A DNA stretch of 64,000 bases from DAITBA01 sp036824005 (GCA_036824005.1 DAITBA010000001.1:62001-126000); one strand, 5' to 3'; numbered from the stretch's first letter, positions 42,829-52,889 are shown. The notes: a model not told the origin generated them from the sequence alone. Translations and numbers: made by a program.

Positions 42829-43482
42829 TCAGAAAACGAAGCGCTCGCGCTGCTGCGCGTTCTTCAGCGGCGCGACACAGGTTTCGAACAGGTTTGCGGT
42901 TCGAAAGCTGTTATCGCCGACACAGGTGACGAGCTGCGCCTCCATGACAGGCGGCTCGCCGACAATGGCCGCCAACCGGCCGCCCGGCTTGAGCTGCTGC
43001 AGGAATTCCTGGGGCAGCACCGGTGTGGACCCAGAAATGACGATCACGTCATAGGGCGCATGCATGGACCAGCCGCGCGCCCCGTCGCCCAGTTCGACGG
43101 TGGCATTGTCCACCGCATTGCGCTTCAGGTTTTCCCGCGCCATGGTCGCCAAGTCGAGATCGATCTCGACGGTGTAGACATGGTCGGTGCGCGCCGCCAG
43201 CAGCGCCGCCATATAACCGGAGCCGGCGCCGATTTCCAGTACCTTGTCGGACTTGCGCAGCGCCAAGGCCTGCAGGATCTTCGCCTCGACCTTGGGCGCC
43301 AGCATGGTCGCGCCACGCCCGAGCGGAATCTCCAGGTCGGCGAACGCCAGCTGTCGGTAGGCGGGCGGCACGAATTCCTCCCGCTTGACGACGAACAGCA
43401 GATCCAGTACGTCCTTATCCAGCACCTCCCAGGTGCGGATCTGCTGCTCGACCATGTTGAAACGGGCCCGTTCCAGATTCAT
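42829..43482 (-). CDS. protein-L-isoaspartate O-methyltransferase family protein
   Basis: 217 residues: MNLERARFNMVEQQIRTW, FVPPAYRQLAFADLEIPLG, LAPKVEAKILQAL, and the SAM site VLEIGAGSGYMAALLA. These fit the betaproteobacterial PCMT branch found before tolC. The classical Pcm substrate-site motif is only partly conserved, so isoaspartate repair is likely but not certain. The ATG at 43482 is preferred to 43536, which adds 18 residues lacking family likeness. Confidence 0.88.
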   Translation of the reverse strand: MNLERARFNMVEQQIRTWEVLDKDVLDLLFVVKREEFVPPAYRQLAFADLEIPLGRGATMLAPKVEAKILQALALRKSDKVLEIGAGSGYMAALLAARTDHVYTVEIDLDLATMARENLKRNAVDNATVELGDGARGWSMHAPYDVIVISGSTPVLPQEFLQQLKPGGRLAAIVGEPPVMEAQLVTCVGDNSFRTANLFETCVAPLKNAQQRERFVF

Positions 43483-43547
43483 TGCGATACTCCCGATGAT
43501 TATTGATTTTGATTGATTTACGGCCTTTGCAGCCAAAAATTAACATT

Positions 43548-46500
43548 TTACCCGACCTGCGGGGCTTCCGGTCCGACCGAATCCGGGGCGTTTGCGCGGT
43601 CTGCATGTCCAGCCCGCCCCACGCGATACCAGGCCGCATACAGCGCCGGCAGGAACAACAGTGTCAGCGCCGTGGCCACAATCAGCCCGCCCATGATGGC
43701 CACCGCCATCGGGCCGAAGAAGGTGGACCGGGTAAGCGGAATCATCGCCAGCACGGCCGCGGCGGCGGTGAGGACGATCGGCCGGAAGCGGCGCACGGTG
43801 GATTCGATGATTGCTTCCCATTCGCTGCGCCCCGCCGCGATGTCCTGCTGGACCTGGTCCACGAGGATCACCGAGTTGCGCATGATCATGCCCAACAGGG
43901 CGATGGTCCCCAGCATGGCGACGAAGCCGAACGGCTTGTTGAACAGTAGCAGAAACAGCGTCACGCCGATCAGCCCGAGCGGTGCGGTCAGCAGCACCAG
44001 CACCACCCGGGAGAAATTCTGCAGCTGCAGCATGAGCACGGTTAGCACGACCAGGATGAACAAGGGCATGCCGGCCGCCACGGATTTCTGGCCGCGCTCC
44101 GAATCCTCGACCGCCCCGCCCGTCTCAAGCAGGTAACCGTCGGGCAGCTTGGCGCGTACTGGATCGAGCGTCGGGCTGATCTGCGCCGTCACCGTCGGCG
44201 CCTGCGCCTCGCCGTAGACGTTGGCCCGCACCGTGATCGTCGGCAGACGGTTGCGACGCCACACAACGCCGGGCTCGAAGCTGTAGCGGATCGTTGCAAT
44301 CTGCGCCAGCGGCACGCTTTTGCCGGCTTTGGTCGGCACAGCCAGATCGGCGAGCAGGGACAAGCGCTCGCGCTCGATCTTGTCCCCGCGCAACACCACT
44401 TCGATCGACTTGTCGGCCTCGCGGAAAGCCGTGATGCCGTAGCCCACCAGCGAGGTGTTGAGGAAGCCAGCCAGCTCCTGGCTGCTTACGCCGAGCAGCC
44501 GCGCCTTCGTCTGGTCCACGTCGATCGCTACGATCTTCGACTGCTCGTCCCAGTCGTACTGCACGTTCGAGACATGGGGATTGGCACGCATGATCTCGGC
44601 CACCTCCGCCGCAAGCTTGCGCAACGTCGGGATGTCCTCACCCGAAACGCGGAACTGCACCGGGAACCCCACGGGCGGGCCGTTTTCCAGCCGCGTAATG
44701 TTGGCGCGCAGGCCGTGAAAGTCTTCGTCGAAAAGCGTAATCAGCCGCGCGCGAAGCGCCTCCCGCGCCTCAATGCTCTTGGTGAGAACGACGAACTGGG
44801 CAAAGTTGGTTGCCGGCAGTTGCTGATCCAGCGGCAGGTAAAAACGGGGCGAGCCCGATCCGAGATAGGCGACGTAGTTGTCGATGCCTGGTTCCTGCGC
44901 GAGCACGGCTTCCAGTTTGCTCACCTCGCGCTCGACCGCCTTGAGCGACGAGCCTTCCGGCAGGCGCAGATCGACCAGCAACTCCAGGCGCGTCGAACTG
45001 GGGAAGAATTGTTGCTGCACAAACTGGAAGCCATACACCGACAGCGCGAACAGCGCCACCGTCACCGCGATGACGATCCAGCGGTGGCGGACACACCACT
45101 GCACCAAGCGCCGAAAACCGCGGTAGAAGGCGGTGCCATAGACGTCGTGAGGGCCATGAGCCGCATCGGGTCTGCCGCCACCGAATCGCTGTTTGACGCG
45201 CGCGAGGGCAGCCACCAGCCGCGGCAGGCGCCGCGCGAAGAGCCCGGGCGCACTCGCCGCATGGGGATCGGGCAGAATGCGGAAACCAAGATAGGGAATC
45301 ACGACGACGGCGGCGGCCCAGGACACGAGCAGCGCTATGGCATTGACCTGGAAAATGGAACGGGTGTACTCGCCGGTGGCGGATTCGGCCGTGGCGATGG
45401 GCAGGAATCCGGCCACGGTCACCAGCGTGCCGGAGAGCATCGGCCCGGCGGTGCTGGTGTAGGCGAAGGCAGCGGCCTTGGTCCGTTCCCAGCCCTGCTC
45501 CATCTTCACCCACATCATTTCCACCGCGATGATCGCGTCATCGACGAGCAGGCCGAGCGCCAGGACAAGGGCGCCGAGCGAGATCTTGTGCAGTCCGACG
45601 TCGAACAGCCCCATGAGCAGGAAGGTGACCGCCAGGACGAGCGGAATCGACAGCGCCACGACCATGCCCGTGCGAAAGCCAAGACTGAAGAAATTGACGA
45701 TCAGGACGATGATCACCGCCTCGGCCAGCGAACGCACGAAGTCATTGACGGAACGACGCACCGCATCGGGCTGACTGGCCACTTCGTTCAGGTCCACCCC
45801 TACGGGCAGCTTCGCCTGCAGGCGCGCCACGACAGCGCGCAGCGCGCCGCCCAGCTCGATGATGTCGCCGCCTTTGGCCATGGACACGCCAATGCCCAAT
45901 GCCGGCACGCCCTTGTAGCGCAAGCGGGGCGAGGGCGGGTCGACGTAACCGCGCGAGACTTCCGCGATGTCGCCGATGCGGAACTGACGTCCGCCGGCAC
46001 GGACGATCGTCTCGCGCACGCCCGCCACGGTGTCGAACTCCCCACTCGGGCGCAGATAGATGCGATCGGCGGCGGTTTCGAAGAAGCCGGCGCCGCTCAC
46101 CGCGTTCTGCTGCGCGAGCGCCTGGAACACGGTGTTGATGTCCAGCCCCAGGGTGGCGAGCTTGGTATTGGACAGCTCGATGTAGATCCTCTCGTCCTGC
46201 TCGCCGATCAGGTCCACCTTGGCCACATTCTTCACCCGCAGCAGCTCGTCGCGGATGTCGTCGGCGTAGTCCTTGAGTTGGGCGTAGCTCAGCCCGTCGC
46301 CGGTGAGTGCGTAGATGCTGCCGAAGACGTCGCCGAACTCGTCGTTGAAGAACGGACCCTGGATGCCGGCGGGCAGCGTGTGACGGATGTCGCCCACCTT
46401 CTTGCGCACCTGGTAGAACACGTCGGGGATGACCGAGGCCGGCGCCGAATCCTTGGCGAAGAACATGACCACGGACTCGCCCGGCTTGGAGTAGCTGACG

Positions 46501-46748
46501 ATGCGGTCCACGTGGGGCGCTTCCTGCAGCTTTTTCTCGATCTTGTCGGTGAGTTGCTGCTCCACCTCCCGCGCCGAGGCACCCGGCCAGTGCGTGCGCA
46601 CGACCATGATCTTGAAGGTGAACGGCGGATCCTCCGACTGCCCGAGGCGCTGATAGGCGAGCACGCCCATCACTGCCAGCGCGACAATGAAGAAACGCAC
46701 CAGCGCCGCGTGCCGCAGCGCCCAATCGGAAAGGTTGAACCCGCTCAC
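43548..46748 (-). CDS. RND efflux permease (AcrB/HAE-type), second pair
   Basis: Inner-membrane proton-driven transporter of 1066 residues with the RND duplication: helix 1 (about 12-32), large periplasmic loop, helices 2-7, repeat. The proton-relay Asp pair is present (LALGLLVDDAIIAVEMMW). N-terminal SDWALRHAALVRFF resembles the MexK/TriC-like cluster rather than AcrB itself. Its start overlaps the upstream adaptor's stop by 4 nt. Substrates unknown. Confidence 0.95.
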   Translation of the reverse strand: MSGFNLSDWALRHAALVRFFIVALAVMGVLAYQRLGQSEDPPFTFKIMVVRTHWPGASAREVEQQLTDKIEKKLQEAPHVDRIVSYSKPGESVVMFFAKDSAPASVIPDVFYQVRKKVGDIRHTLPAGIQGPFFNDEFGDVFGSIYALTGDGLSYAQLKDYADDIRDELLRVKNVAKVDLIGEQDERIYIELSNTKLATLGLDINTVFQALAQQNAVSGAGFFETAADRIYLRPSGEFDTVAGVRETIVRAGGRQFRIGDIAEVSRGYVDPPSPRLRYKGVPALGIGVSMAKGGDIIELGGALRAVVARLQAKLPVGVDLNEVASQPDAVRRSVNDFVRSLAEAVIIVLIVNFFSLGFRTGMVVALSIPLVLAVTFLLMGLFDVGLHKISLGALVLALGLLVDDAIIAVEMMWVKMEQGWERTKAAAFAYTSTAGPMLSGTLVTVAGFLPIATAESATGEYTRSIFQVNAIALLVSWAAAVVVIPYLGFRILPDPHAASAPGLFARRLPRLVAALARVKQRFGGGRPDAAHGPHDVYGTAFYRGFRRLVQWCVRHRWIVIAVTVALFALSVYGFQFVQQQFFPSSTRLELLVDLRLPEGSSLKAVEREVSKLEAVLAQEPGIDNYVAYLGSGSPRFYLPLDQQLPATNFAQFVVLTKSIEAREALRARLITLFDEDFHGLRANITRLENGPPVGFPVQFRVSGEDIPTLRKLAAEVAEIMRANPHVSNVQYDWDEQSKIVAIDVDQTKARLLGVSSQELAGFLNTSLVGYGITAFREADKSIEVVLRGDKIERERLSLLADLAVPTKAGKSVPLAQIATIRYSFEPGVVWRRNRLPTITVRANVYGEAQAPTVTAQISPTLDPVRAKLPDGYLLETGGAVEDSERGQKSVAAGMPLFILVVLTVLMLQLQNFSRVVLVLLTAPLGLIGVTLFLLLFNKPFGFVAMLGTIALLGMIMRNSVILVDQVQQDIAAGRSEWEAIIESTVRRFRPIVLTAAAAVLAMIPLTRSTFFGPMAVAIMGGLIVATALTLLFLPALYAAWYRVGRAGHADRANAPDSVGPEAPQVG

Positions 46749-47872
46749 GAGCGTTTCTCCGCGGCGGCGTCGTTCGTGCGCTCTTGGGCGCGGGCCGCGT
46801 CCTGTTCGACGGCCCGTACGGCTTGGTCAGGTACAAGCTTGTGCGCGCCAGCCACCACCAGCAGTTCGCCCGGCATCAGCCCGCTGTCCAGCACAGCACC
46901 GTCCTCACGGTATTGCCTGACCCTGACCGGACGCTTCACGGCCTTGTCGCCCTCGACCACCCACACCGTCGGGCCGGCACCATTTTCCAGCAGCGAGGAC
47001 AGCGGCACCACGATCGCTGCGGACGCGTGCGCCGATTGCAGTAGAACGTTGGCGGTCATGCCCAGCTGCACGGCGGGATGCGGTTCGACGATGCGGATGC
47101 GCGCCGCGTACGTGCGCGTCGTCGCATCGGCGCCTGGTGCCAGCTCACGCAATTTGCCGGTCAGGCGCAGGGAAGGATCGGCCCAAAGGCTAATTCGGAT
47201 CGCCGGCGCCGATTTAAGTTCGCCGACTCGGCTCTCTGGCACGTTGATCAGCACGTCCTTCTCTTCTGGACGGGCAAGCTTCATCACTACCTGGCCGGCG
47301 CTCACCACCTGCCCCACTTCCGCCTGCACGGCGGTAATCACGCCGGCATGGTCGGCATGCAGCGTCGTGTAGGCGGCCTGGTTGCCGCTCCAGTTGCGCT
47401 GCGCCCGCGCCTGCTCCAGCTTCGCTTGCGCCGCCTTGAAGGCGTTGAGCCGGGCGTCGTACTGGGCCTGGCCGATAAACTTCTTTTCCAGCAGCGCGCT
47501 GTAGCGCTCCAGTTCGGCCTTGGTGAATGCGTACTCGCTCTCCGCGGCCGCCACTTGCGCGGCTGCGGCCTGGGCGTTGAGCTGCATGTCGGTGGGATCG
47601 AGCCGCGCCAGCAGCGCGCCGCGCTTGACCTGGGCGCCGACGTCCGCATTGCGGCCGACGATCTTGCCGGCGACCCGGAAGGCGAGGTCCGATTCGTAGC
47701 GGGCACGGACTTCTCCGGAATAGACCATGTCGCCGCCGATGGCCCCGGCCGCCACCTTCTGCACCAGCACTGGCCGCACGGTCTCCTTCTGTTCGGGCTT
47801 GGGCGCGCAGCCGAACGCGATTGCGGCCGCCGCAACAACTGAAGCCGATCGGAAAAGTGTCTTCGCCCGCAT
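46745..47872 (-). CDS. RND efflux periplasmic adaptor, lipoprotein, second pair
   Basis: Membrane fusion protein of 375 residues. Lipoprotein signal (SASVVAAAAIAFGC), then lipoyl/barrel-sandwich halves around a helical hairpin (LNAQAAAAQVAAAESEYAFT ... KAAQAKLEQARAQRNW) and beta-barrel domain. Links its RND partner to an outer-membrane channel. The ATG at 47872 directly precedes the signal; the longer reading to 47926 is rejected. Confidence 0.93.
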   Translation of the reverse strand: MRAKTLFRSASVVAAAAIAFGCAPKPEQKETVRPVLVQKVAAGAIGGDMVYSGEVRARYESDLAFRVAGKIVGRNADVGAQVKRGALLARLDPTDMQLNAQAAAAQVAAAESEYAFTKAELERYSALLEKKFIGQAQYDARLNAFKAAQAKLEQARAQRNWSGNQAAYTTLHADHAGVITAVQAEVGQVVSAGQVVMKLARPEEKDVLINVPESRVGELKSAPAIRISLWADPSLRLTGKLRELAPGADATTRTYAARIRIVEPHPAVQLGMTANVLLQSAHASAAIVVPLSSLLENGAGPTVWVVEGDKAVKRPVRVRQYREDGAVLDSGLMPGELLVVAGAHKLVPDQAVRAVEQDAARAQERTNDAAAEKRS

Positions 47873-47874
47873 GG

Positions 47875-50800
47875 TCACCCCTTGAATGCCGTGGCCGCGC
47901 GCACGGACCGCAGCCGGCGCCACCATCCGGCGCGTCCCGTCCCCGTCGCACGGCGCATGAAAAGCCAGTAGAGCAATGGAATCACGAACAGGGTCAGCAG
48001 CGTCGACAAGGCGAGTCCCCAGACGATGCTCGCCGCCACCGGCCCCCAGATCAGGGATTGGCCGCCGATGCCGAACGCCAGCGAGAACAGGCCGGCGATG
48101 GTCGTGGTCGTCGTGATGATGATCGGCACGACCCGGCGGCGCGCGGCATAGACGGCGGCATGCAAAACGCTCATGCCCTGCTTCAACCTTCCGTTGGCGG
48201 CGTCGATCAGCACGATGGCGGAATTCACCGCAATGCCGGTCAGCGCAATAACGCCGTACAGCGTGTAGAGCGAAAGCGGATTGCGCGAGACGAGCAGGCC
48301 GTAGGCAACGCCGGTGAAGGCGAGCGGCACCGTGACCAGGATCATGAGCGGTTGCCAGTAGCTGCGGAACTGGGCGGCCAGGATGAGATAGATCAGCCCC
48401 ACGCCCAGCAGAAACAGCACCTGCATGGCATCGAGACTTTCCTGGATATCGTCCAGCTCGCCGGAGAAGTCGATGTCGGTGCGCGGGAATCGGCTGCGCA
48501 CTTCGTTCCAGCCCGCCACGATTTGGCGGTTCGCTTGGACTGCGTTGATCGCCTCCTTGTCCAGATCGGCCTCGACAGTGATCGCGCGGCGCAGATTGTA
48601 GTTCTTGATGACGCCGCTGCCGGTACGCGTATGCGCCGTGGTCAATGCGGCCAGGGTGGTAGTGCCGCCGTTGGGCAGGGCAATGGTGTCGTCGAGAATC
48701 CTCACGATGTCGGTGTTCGGCTCACGGCGAGCGCGCACACGAACCTCCACCTTCTCGCCGCGGTCGCGCATGGTCGCGACGACCTCGCCATCCACATGCA
48801 GCCGGATGGCGCGCGCCACGAGTGCCGGATTGAGGCCGGCGCTGCGCACTGCTTCGCGGTCGATGGCGAGCACCAGTTCCGGTCGGCCGGCGACGTCATC
48901 GTCGCTCACGTCGCGGGTACCCTTCACTCCGGTGACTACGCCCTTCAAGGCATCGGCGGCAGCGCGCAACTCGCCGTAGTCGTCGGCACGCACGCGCACG
49001 CGGATCGGTTTCTGCACCGGCGGTCCGCCGGAGAGCACGGTGAAGGTGATCTTGCCCGCGCCCGCCAGATTCTCGACGTCGCCGCGCATGGATTCGACGA
49101 TTTCCTGCACCTCGCGCATGTCTGCCAGGTGGGGATTCAGGGAAACCACGAGCTGGCCGTAGGCATCGCCGTAAAGCGGCTCGGTTTCGGTGAACTTGAC
49201 GCCGGCCATGGAGGCGAGCGAGCGCGCCTCCTCCGGACGAAGGTGTTCACGCACCCGTGCTTCCACCTGCTCGACTCGCGCCAGCGTGTCTTCGATGGGC
49301 GCCCCCGCGGGCATGTCCACATTGACGTAGAAGATGCGCAGCGGATCGAAGGCGAAGAACTGTACGCGCACCAATCCGACAGCAAGCGCAGCCAGCGCGC
49401 CCGCCACCAGGACAAGTGCGAGCACCGAGGAGCGCTTCGGCCGGCGCATGACCCAGATCAGCAGTCGCGCATATTTGACCCGCAGCCAGTGGGTAAAGGC
49501 CTCGCGCCGGCGCTGGATCGGTGACGGCACCGAGTAGTCGAAGCGCATGATGCTGATATGTGTCGGCAGCATCCAGAAAGCTTCGACGAGGCTGATGAGC
49601 AGCGCCAGCGTCACCACGAAGGGGATGACGAACATGAACTTGCCGACAATGCCGGGCAGCAGCATCAGCGGCAGGAAAGCTGCGAGCGTGGTCGCCACGG
49701 ACGAGAACACCGGCGCGGCTACCTCGCGCACGGCTTCGACGATGGCGCTAAGCGTCGCTGCGCCGCGCTGCATGCGGTAGTAGATCGCCTCGACGATCAC
49801 CACCGCGTCGTCGACCAGCATGCCCAGGGCAATGACCACGCCCAGCAGCACGGAAAGATTGAGGGTGGCGCCTGTCGCATTGAGGATCGCAAATGTGCCT
49901 GCCAGCGAGAAGGGAATGCCCAGCCCGACGAGTACGGCGATCCGCGTACCGAGAAAGATCCAGCAAACCGCCGTCACCAGGATCAGGCCCAAGAGCGCGT
50001 TCGACTCCATGATGCGGATGGCTTCCCGCGTCGGTACGGTTTGGTCGTCGGTCAGGGTGAGTTTCAGCCCGGCGCCCGCGATGAGTGGGTTTTTTTGCTC
50101 CGTGTAGGCGTTGATGCGTTGCACCAGTTCGATGGTGTTGGTGTAGTTTTTCTTGGTGACGGACAGGAGCACCGCGGGCTGGCCCGCGGTGCTCACCAGT
50201 TGTTGCGGCCGGGCCCGCGCCCGCTCGGCGCTGGCGATCGTCTCCAGCGGCACTTGGGCGCGTGGATTGGCCGCCGGCGCCAAGCCCAGGCGGGCAAGAA
50301 AGCCGGGGTCGGCGTCGGTGCCCAGCACCCTCACCAGCCAGTCGGCATCGCCGGCGCGGGTCTTGCCGGCAAACGTGTCACGGAACCAGGCGGCGACACC
50401 GTCGGCCACGTCGGTGGCCGTCAGACCGCGCGCCTGCACAGCCTGGGGCAGGAACTCGACACGCAGTTCCGGGTCGTGCAGCCCGAGAGCGAACACGCGA
50501 TCCACACCCGCGAGTCGTTCGAGATCATCGCGCACCTCGCGGGCAATGGCGCGCAGACTCTCGTCGTCGGCCTGGCCGGTGAGCAATACTTGGGCGGTGG
50601 GAAAGCCGTTAGAGGTGGTGATCTCCATGATCTGCGGATCTTTCGCTTCCACCGGCAGTTCGGATTTGGCCTTGTTCTGAATTTCGCGGCGCAGGTCGTT
50701 GACACGCTTGTCAAACACGCGCTCGTCGATGTCCCGGAAGCGCACGAGGATTGAGGAGATGTTCTCGCGCGAGCTCGAGGACACGAACTTGATGTCAGCG

Positions 50801-51021
50801 ACGTTCTTGATGGCGTCTTCGAGCGGTTTGGTAACGCGCTTGGCCACGTCCTCCGCCGAGGCGCCCGGCAGCGTGACGATGATGTTCACCCAGTTGAAGT
50901 TGATCTCCGGGTCCTGCTCGCGCGGCATCGCAAGATAGGACAGCACACCGAGCAGAAGGACCACCACGAAGGCGATGTTCGCCAGGGGATGGTTGCCGAT
51001 GAGCCGGGCGTAGAAGCTCAC
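47875..51021 (-). CDS. RND efflux permease, first pair
   Basis: 1048-residue RND transporter: N-terminal helix (LANIAFVVVLLLGVLSYLAM), periplasmic pore domains starting PREQDPEINFNWV, and the proton-relay motif VVIALGMLVDDAVVIVEAIYY. Member of the same broad HAE-like group as the second permease but clearly a different paralogue. It overlaps its adaptor (51018) by 4 nt and lies 2 bp before the next adaptor, so all four transport genes are probably one transcript. Confidence 0.95.
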   Translation of the reverse strand: MSFYARLIGNHPLANIAFVVVLLLGVLSYLAMPREQDPEINFNWVNIIVTLPGASAEDVAKRVTKPLEDAIKNVADIKFVSSSSRENISSILVRFRDIDERVFDKRVNDLRREIQNKAKSELPVEAKDPQIMEITTSNGFPTAQVLLTGQADDESLRAIAREVRDDLERLAGVDRVFALGLHDPELRVEFLPQAVQARGLTATDVADGVAAWFRDTFAGKTRAGDADWLVRVLGTDADPGFLARLGLAPAANPRAQVPLETIASAERARARPQQLVSTAGQPAVLLSVTKKNYTNTIELVQRINAYTEQKNPLIAGAGLKLTLTDDQTVPTREAIRIMESNALLGLILVTAVCWIFLGTRIAVLVGLGIPFSLAGTFAILNATGATLNLSVLLGVVIALGMLVDDAVVIVEAIYYRMQRGAATLSAIVEAVREVAAPVFSSVATTLAAFLPLMLLPGIVGKFMFVIPFVVTLALLISLVEAFWMLPTHISIMRFDYSVPSPIQRRREAFTHWLRVKYARLLIWVMRRPKRSSVLALVLVAGALAALAVGLVRVQFFAFDPLRIFYVNVDMPAGAPIEDTLARVEQVEARVREHLRPEEARSLASMAGVKFTETEPLYGDAYGQLVVSLNPHLADMREVQEIVESMRGDVENLAGAGKITFTVLSGGPPVQKPIRVRVRADDYGELRAAADALKGVVTGVKGTRDVSDDDVAGRPELVLAIDREAVRSAGLNPALVARAIRLHVDGEVVATMRDRGEKVEVRVRARREPNTDIVRILDDTIALPNGGTTTLAALTTAHTRTGSGVIKNYNLRRAITVEADLDKEAINAVQANRQIVAGWNEVRSRFPRTDIDFSGELDDIQESLDAMQVLFLLGVGLIYLILAAQFRSYWQPLMILVTVPLAFTGVAYGLLVSRNPLSLYTLYGVIALTGIAVNSAIVLIDAANGRLKQGMSVLHAAVYAARRRVVPIIITTTTTIAGLFSLAFGIGGQSLIWGPVAASIVWGLALSTLLTLFVIPLLYWLFMRRATGTGRAGWWRRLRSVRAATAFKG

Positions 51022-52076
51022 GGGCGTTGCGCTCCGGCCGGCATCATCGGTGCCACCACCTGACCGTCGCGCAGGGCGAAGCGGCCCTCGGTCACAATGC
51101 GTGTCTCGGGTGGCAGATCCACTATCGCCGGCCGGCCTTCCTGCGCCTCGGGCAGGACGATGAAACGCACCTGTTCCGAGTTGAGCACGAAGATGCCGAG
51201 CCTGCCCTCGCGCCGGACCATCAGTTCCGCGGGCGCGTGTGGGCGGTGGTCGCGCCAGACGATGCGACCATCGGCGCCCGGGGGAGCGGTCTTGCCGGCG
51301 AACCCTAGGCGCGCCTCGACGTTGCGCGATTCGCGGTTGATCGCCGGCGAAATCCGCAGCAGCCTGAGCGGGTAGGCGGCGCCATGAGCGTGCAGACTCA
51401 CATCCCGGGCGGCCTGCAGGGAGGCGAGGTCCTTGACCTGCACCTGGGCCGCGACTTCTATGCGATCGGCGTCGATCAAGGTAAGCAGCGACGTGCCCTG
51501 CACCGCCAGCGAGCCGACATGGGCATCGCGCGTGCGTACGATGGCACGGAAGGGCGCGCGAATGGTCGTCTTGGCGAGGTTGCGCCTCGCTGTGTCCAGT
51601 TGGTTGCGTTGCAGTTGAACGTCGGCACGCAACACGTCCACTTCGGTCTGACGCTGGTGCAGCCCCTCCGGCGAGATGAAATTTCGGCTTTGCAGTTCCT
51701 GCGCGCGTTTGAGCTGGGATTCGGCCAGCCGGAGCCGCGCCTGGGCCGAGTCCAGTCCCGCTTGGGCGCGGCCCACGGCCAGTTCGAAATCGCGTGTATC
51801 GAGGCGGACGAGGATCGCCCCCGTCGGCGCTGTTTGCCCCACTTGGGCCGGCACGTCGACGATGGTTGCCGTTACTTCCGCCGACAGGCGCGTTTCGTTC
51901 AGGCTCTGGGCGGCCGCCGCAGCATCGCGCTCGGGGTAGACTGCCACTTCGCTCAAGGCGCGGTATGCCACCGATGGTGCGGCGGGCTCGGCAGCATCCG
52001 CATTGGCAGTAGGGCCGGTGAGTAGTGCGACAACAAGAAGTACGGCTCGCGTTGCTGTCGGGAATGTTAGGATCAT
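51018..52076 (-). CDS. RND efflux periplasmic adaptor, first pair
   Basis: Membrane fusion protein of 352 residues with cleavable signal (AVLLVVALLTGPTANADA) rather than a lipobox. Barrel-sandwich halves flank a hairpin (GLDSAQARLRLAESQLKRAQEL ...), followed by a beta-barrel region with KTTIRAPFRAIVRTRDAHVG. Begins 17 bp after tetR. Its stop region overlaps the permease start. Confidence 0.92.
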   Translation of the reverse strand: MILTFPTATRAVLLVVALLTGPTANADAAEPAAPSVAYRALSEVAVYPERDAAAAAQSLNETRLSAEVTATIVDVPAQVGQTAPTGAILVRLDTRDFELAVGRAQAGLDSAQARLRLAESQLKRAQELQSRNFISPEGLHQRQTEVDVLRADVQLQRNQLDTARRNLAKTTIRAPFRAIVRTRDAHVGSLAVQGTSLLTLIDADRIEVAAQVQVKDLASLQAARDVSLHAHGAAYPLRLLRISPAINRESRNVEARLGFAGKTAPPGADGRIVWRDHRPHAPAELMVRREGRLGIFVLNSEQVRFIVLPEAQEGRPAIVDLPPETRIVTEGRFALRDGQVVAPMMPAGAQRP

Positions 52077-52093
52077 TATTTTTTCCCCGTTCG

Positions 52094-52741
52094 TCAGTTG
52101 CCTTGCGCAGGCGGGTCAGGGCGCAAACCGCGCAACACGAATTCGATCGCCGTTTCGATGTACGCGTCGGGCGGCAGGGCGGGAGGTGTGCAGCATTCGA
52201 GCGAATGCATGAGCACCACGCGCATCAGGAAGGGCGCGAAGGTCAGCCGCTCCAGCGCATCGATGTCGTCGGCGCGGAATTCGCCGCGCTCGACGCCGTA
52301 CTGCAGGACGCCATTGACCAGCCGGCTGCCGCGCTGGATCACTTCCTCGTGGTAGAAGCGGGCGATTTCCGGGAAATTGCGCGCCTCGGCGATGATGAGC
52401 TTGGGAATTCCGCCCAGCGGAGTGCGGCCGATCAGTTGCCACCAGCCGCGCAGCAGCTGGCGCAGCAGCTCCGGGGCGCTGCCCTGGTATTGGGCGATCA
52501 GCCGCTCGCCTTCGGCCAGGGCGGGCACCAGCCCCTCGCGCACCACCGCCTTGAACAGCGCTTCCTTGCTGTCGAAGTAAAGGTAGAGCGTGCCCTTGGA
52601 GACGCCGGCGCGCGCCGCGACATCGTCGAGCCGCGTCGAGGCGAAGCCCCGCTCCACGAACAGCTCCAACGCAGCGGCCGTCAGTTCCGACGGACGCGCC
52701 TGCTTGCGGCGTTGACGGACAGCTTTGATGGTTTCGGACAC
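52094..52741 (-). CDS. TetR family transcriptional repressor of the RND locus
   Basis: 215 residues from a GTG start. The N-terminal HTH is clear: LTAAALELFVERGFASTRLD then VAARAGVSKGTLYLYFDSKEALF. A C-terminal TetR_C-like ligand domain follows. It is the first gene of the efflux operon, and the 46-bp palindrome begins at its first codon, strongly suggesting autorepression and control of the downstream RND genes. Inducer unknown. Confidence 0.94.
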   Translation of the reverse strand: MSETIKAVRQRRKQARPSELTAAALELFVERGFASTRLDDVAARAGVSKGTLYLYFDSKEALFKAVVREGLVPALAEGERLIAQYQGSAPELLRQLLRGWWQLIGRTPLGGIPKLIIAEARNFPEIARFYHEEVIQRGSRLVNGVLQYGVERGEFRADDIDALERLTFAPFLMRVVLMHSLECCTPPALPPDAYIETAIEFVLRGLRPDPPAQGN

Positions 52742-52786
52742 GGCGGGCTAACTTACTGACTGACCAGTCAGTAAGTTAGCCCGCCG
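52741..52786. promoter_or_regulatory. 46-bp perfect palindromic operator of tetR/RND locus
   Basis: Two 22-bp arms (52741-52762 and 52765-52786) are exact inverted repeats separated by AC. The core TTACTGACTG..CAGTCAGTAA resembles TetR-family operators. The left arm starts at the first base of the tetR GTG codon, so the site covers the 5' end of the tetR mRNA or its promoter; the divergent MocR-like gene starts about 100 bp away. Confidence 0.85.
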
Positions 52787-52889
52787 TCCGGAGCATGTCA
52801 AGTACTCCTTTGTAACCACTCCCCCGCGTGTTGGCGCGTAGCCTGTACCGGCCGGCTCGCCGGTACGGTGCAACGCCGGGAGGCCGCCC

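Noticed and set aside
44574..47372. 932-codon antisense frame across the second RND pair
   Set aside because: Its length reflects high GC and codon bias of the RND gene opposite; no motif, no start signal.
47821..49524. 567-codon antisense frame over the first RND permease
   Set aside because: Same explanation; low-complexity His/Arg/Asp product.
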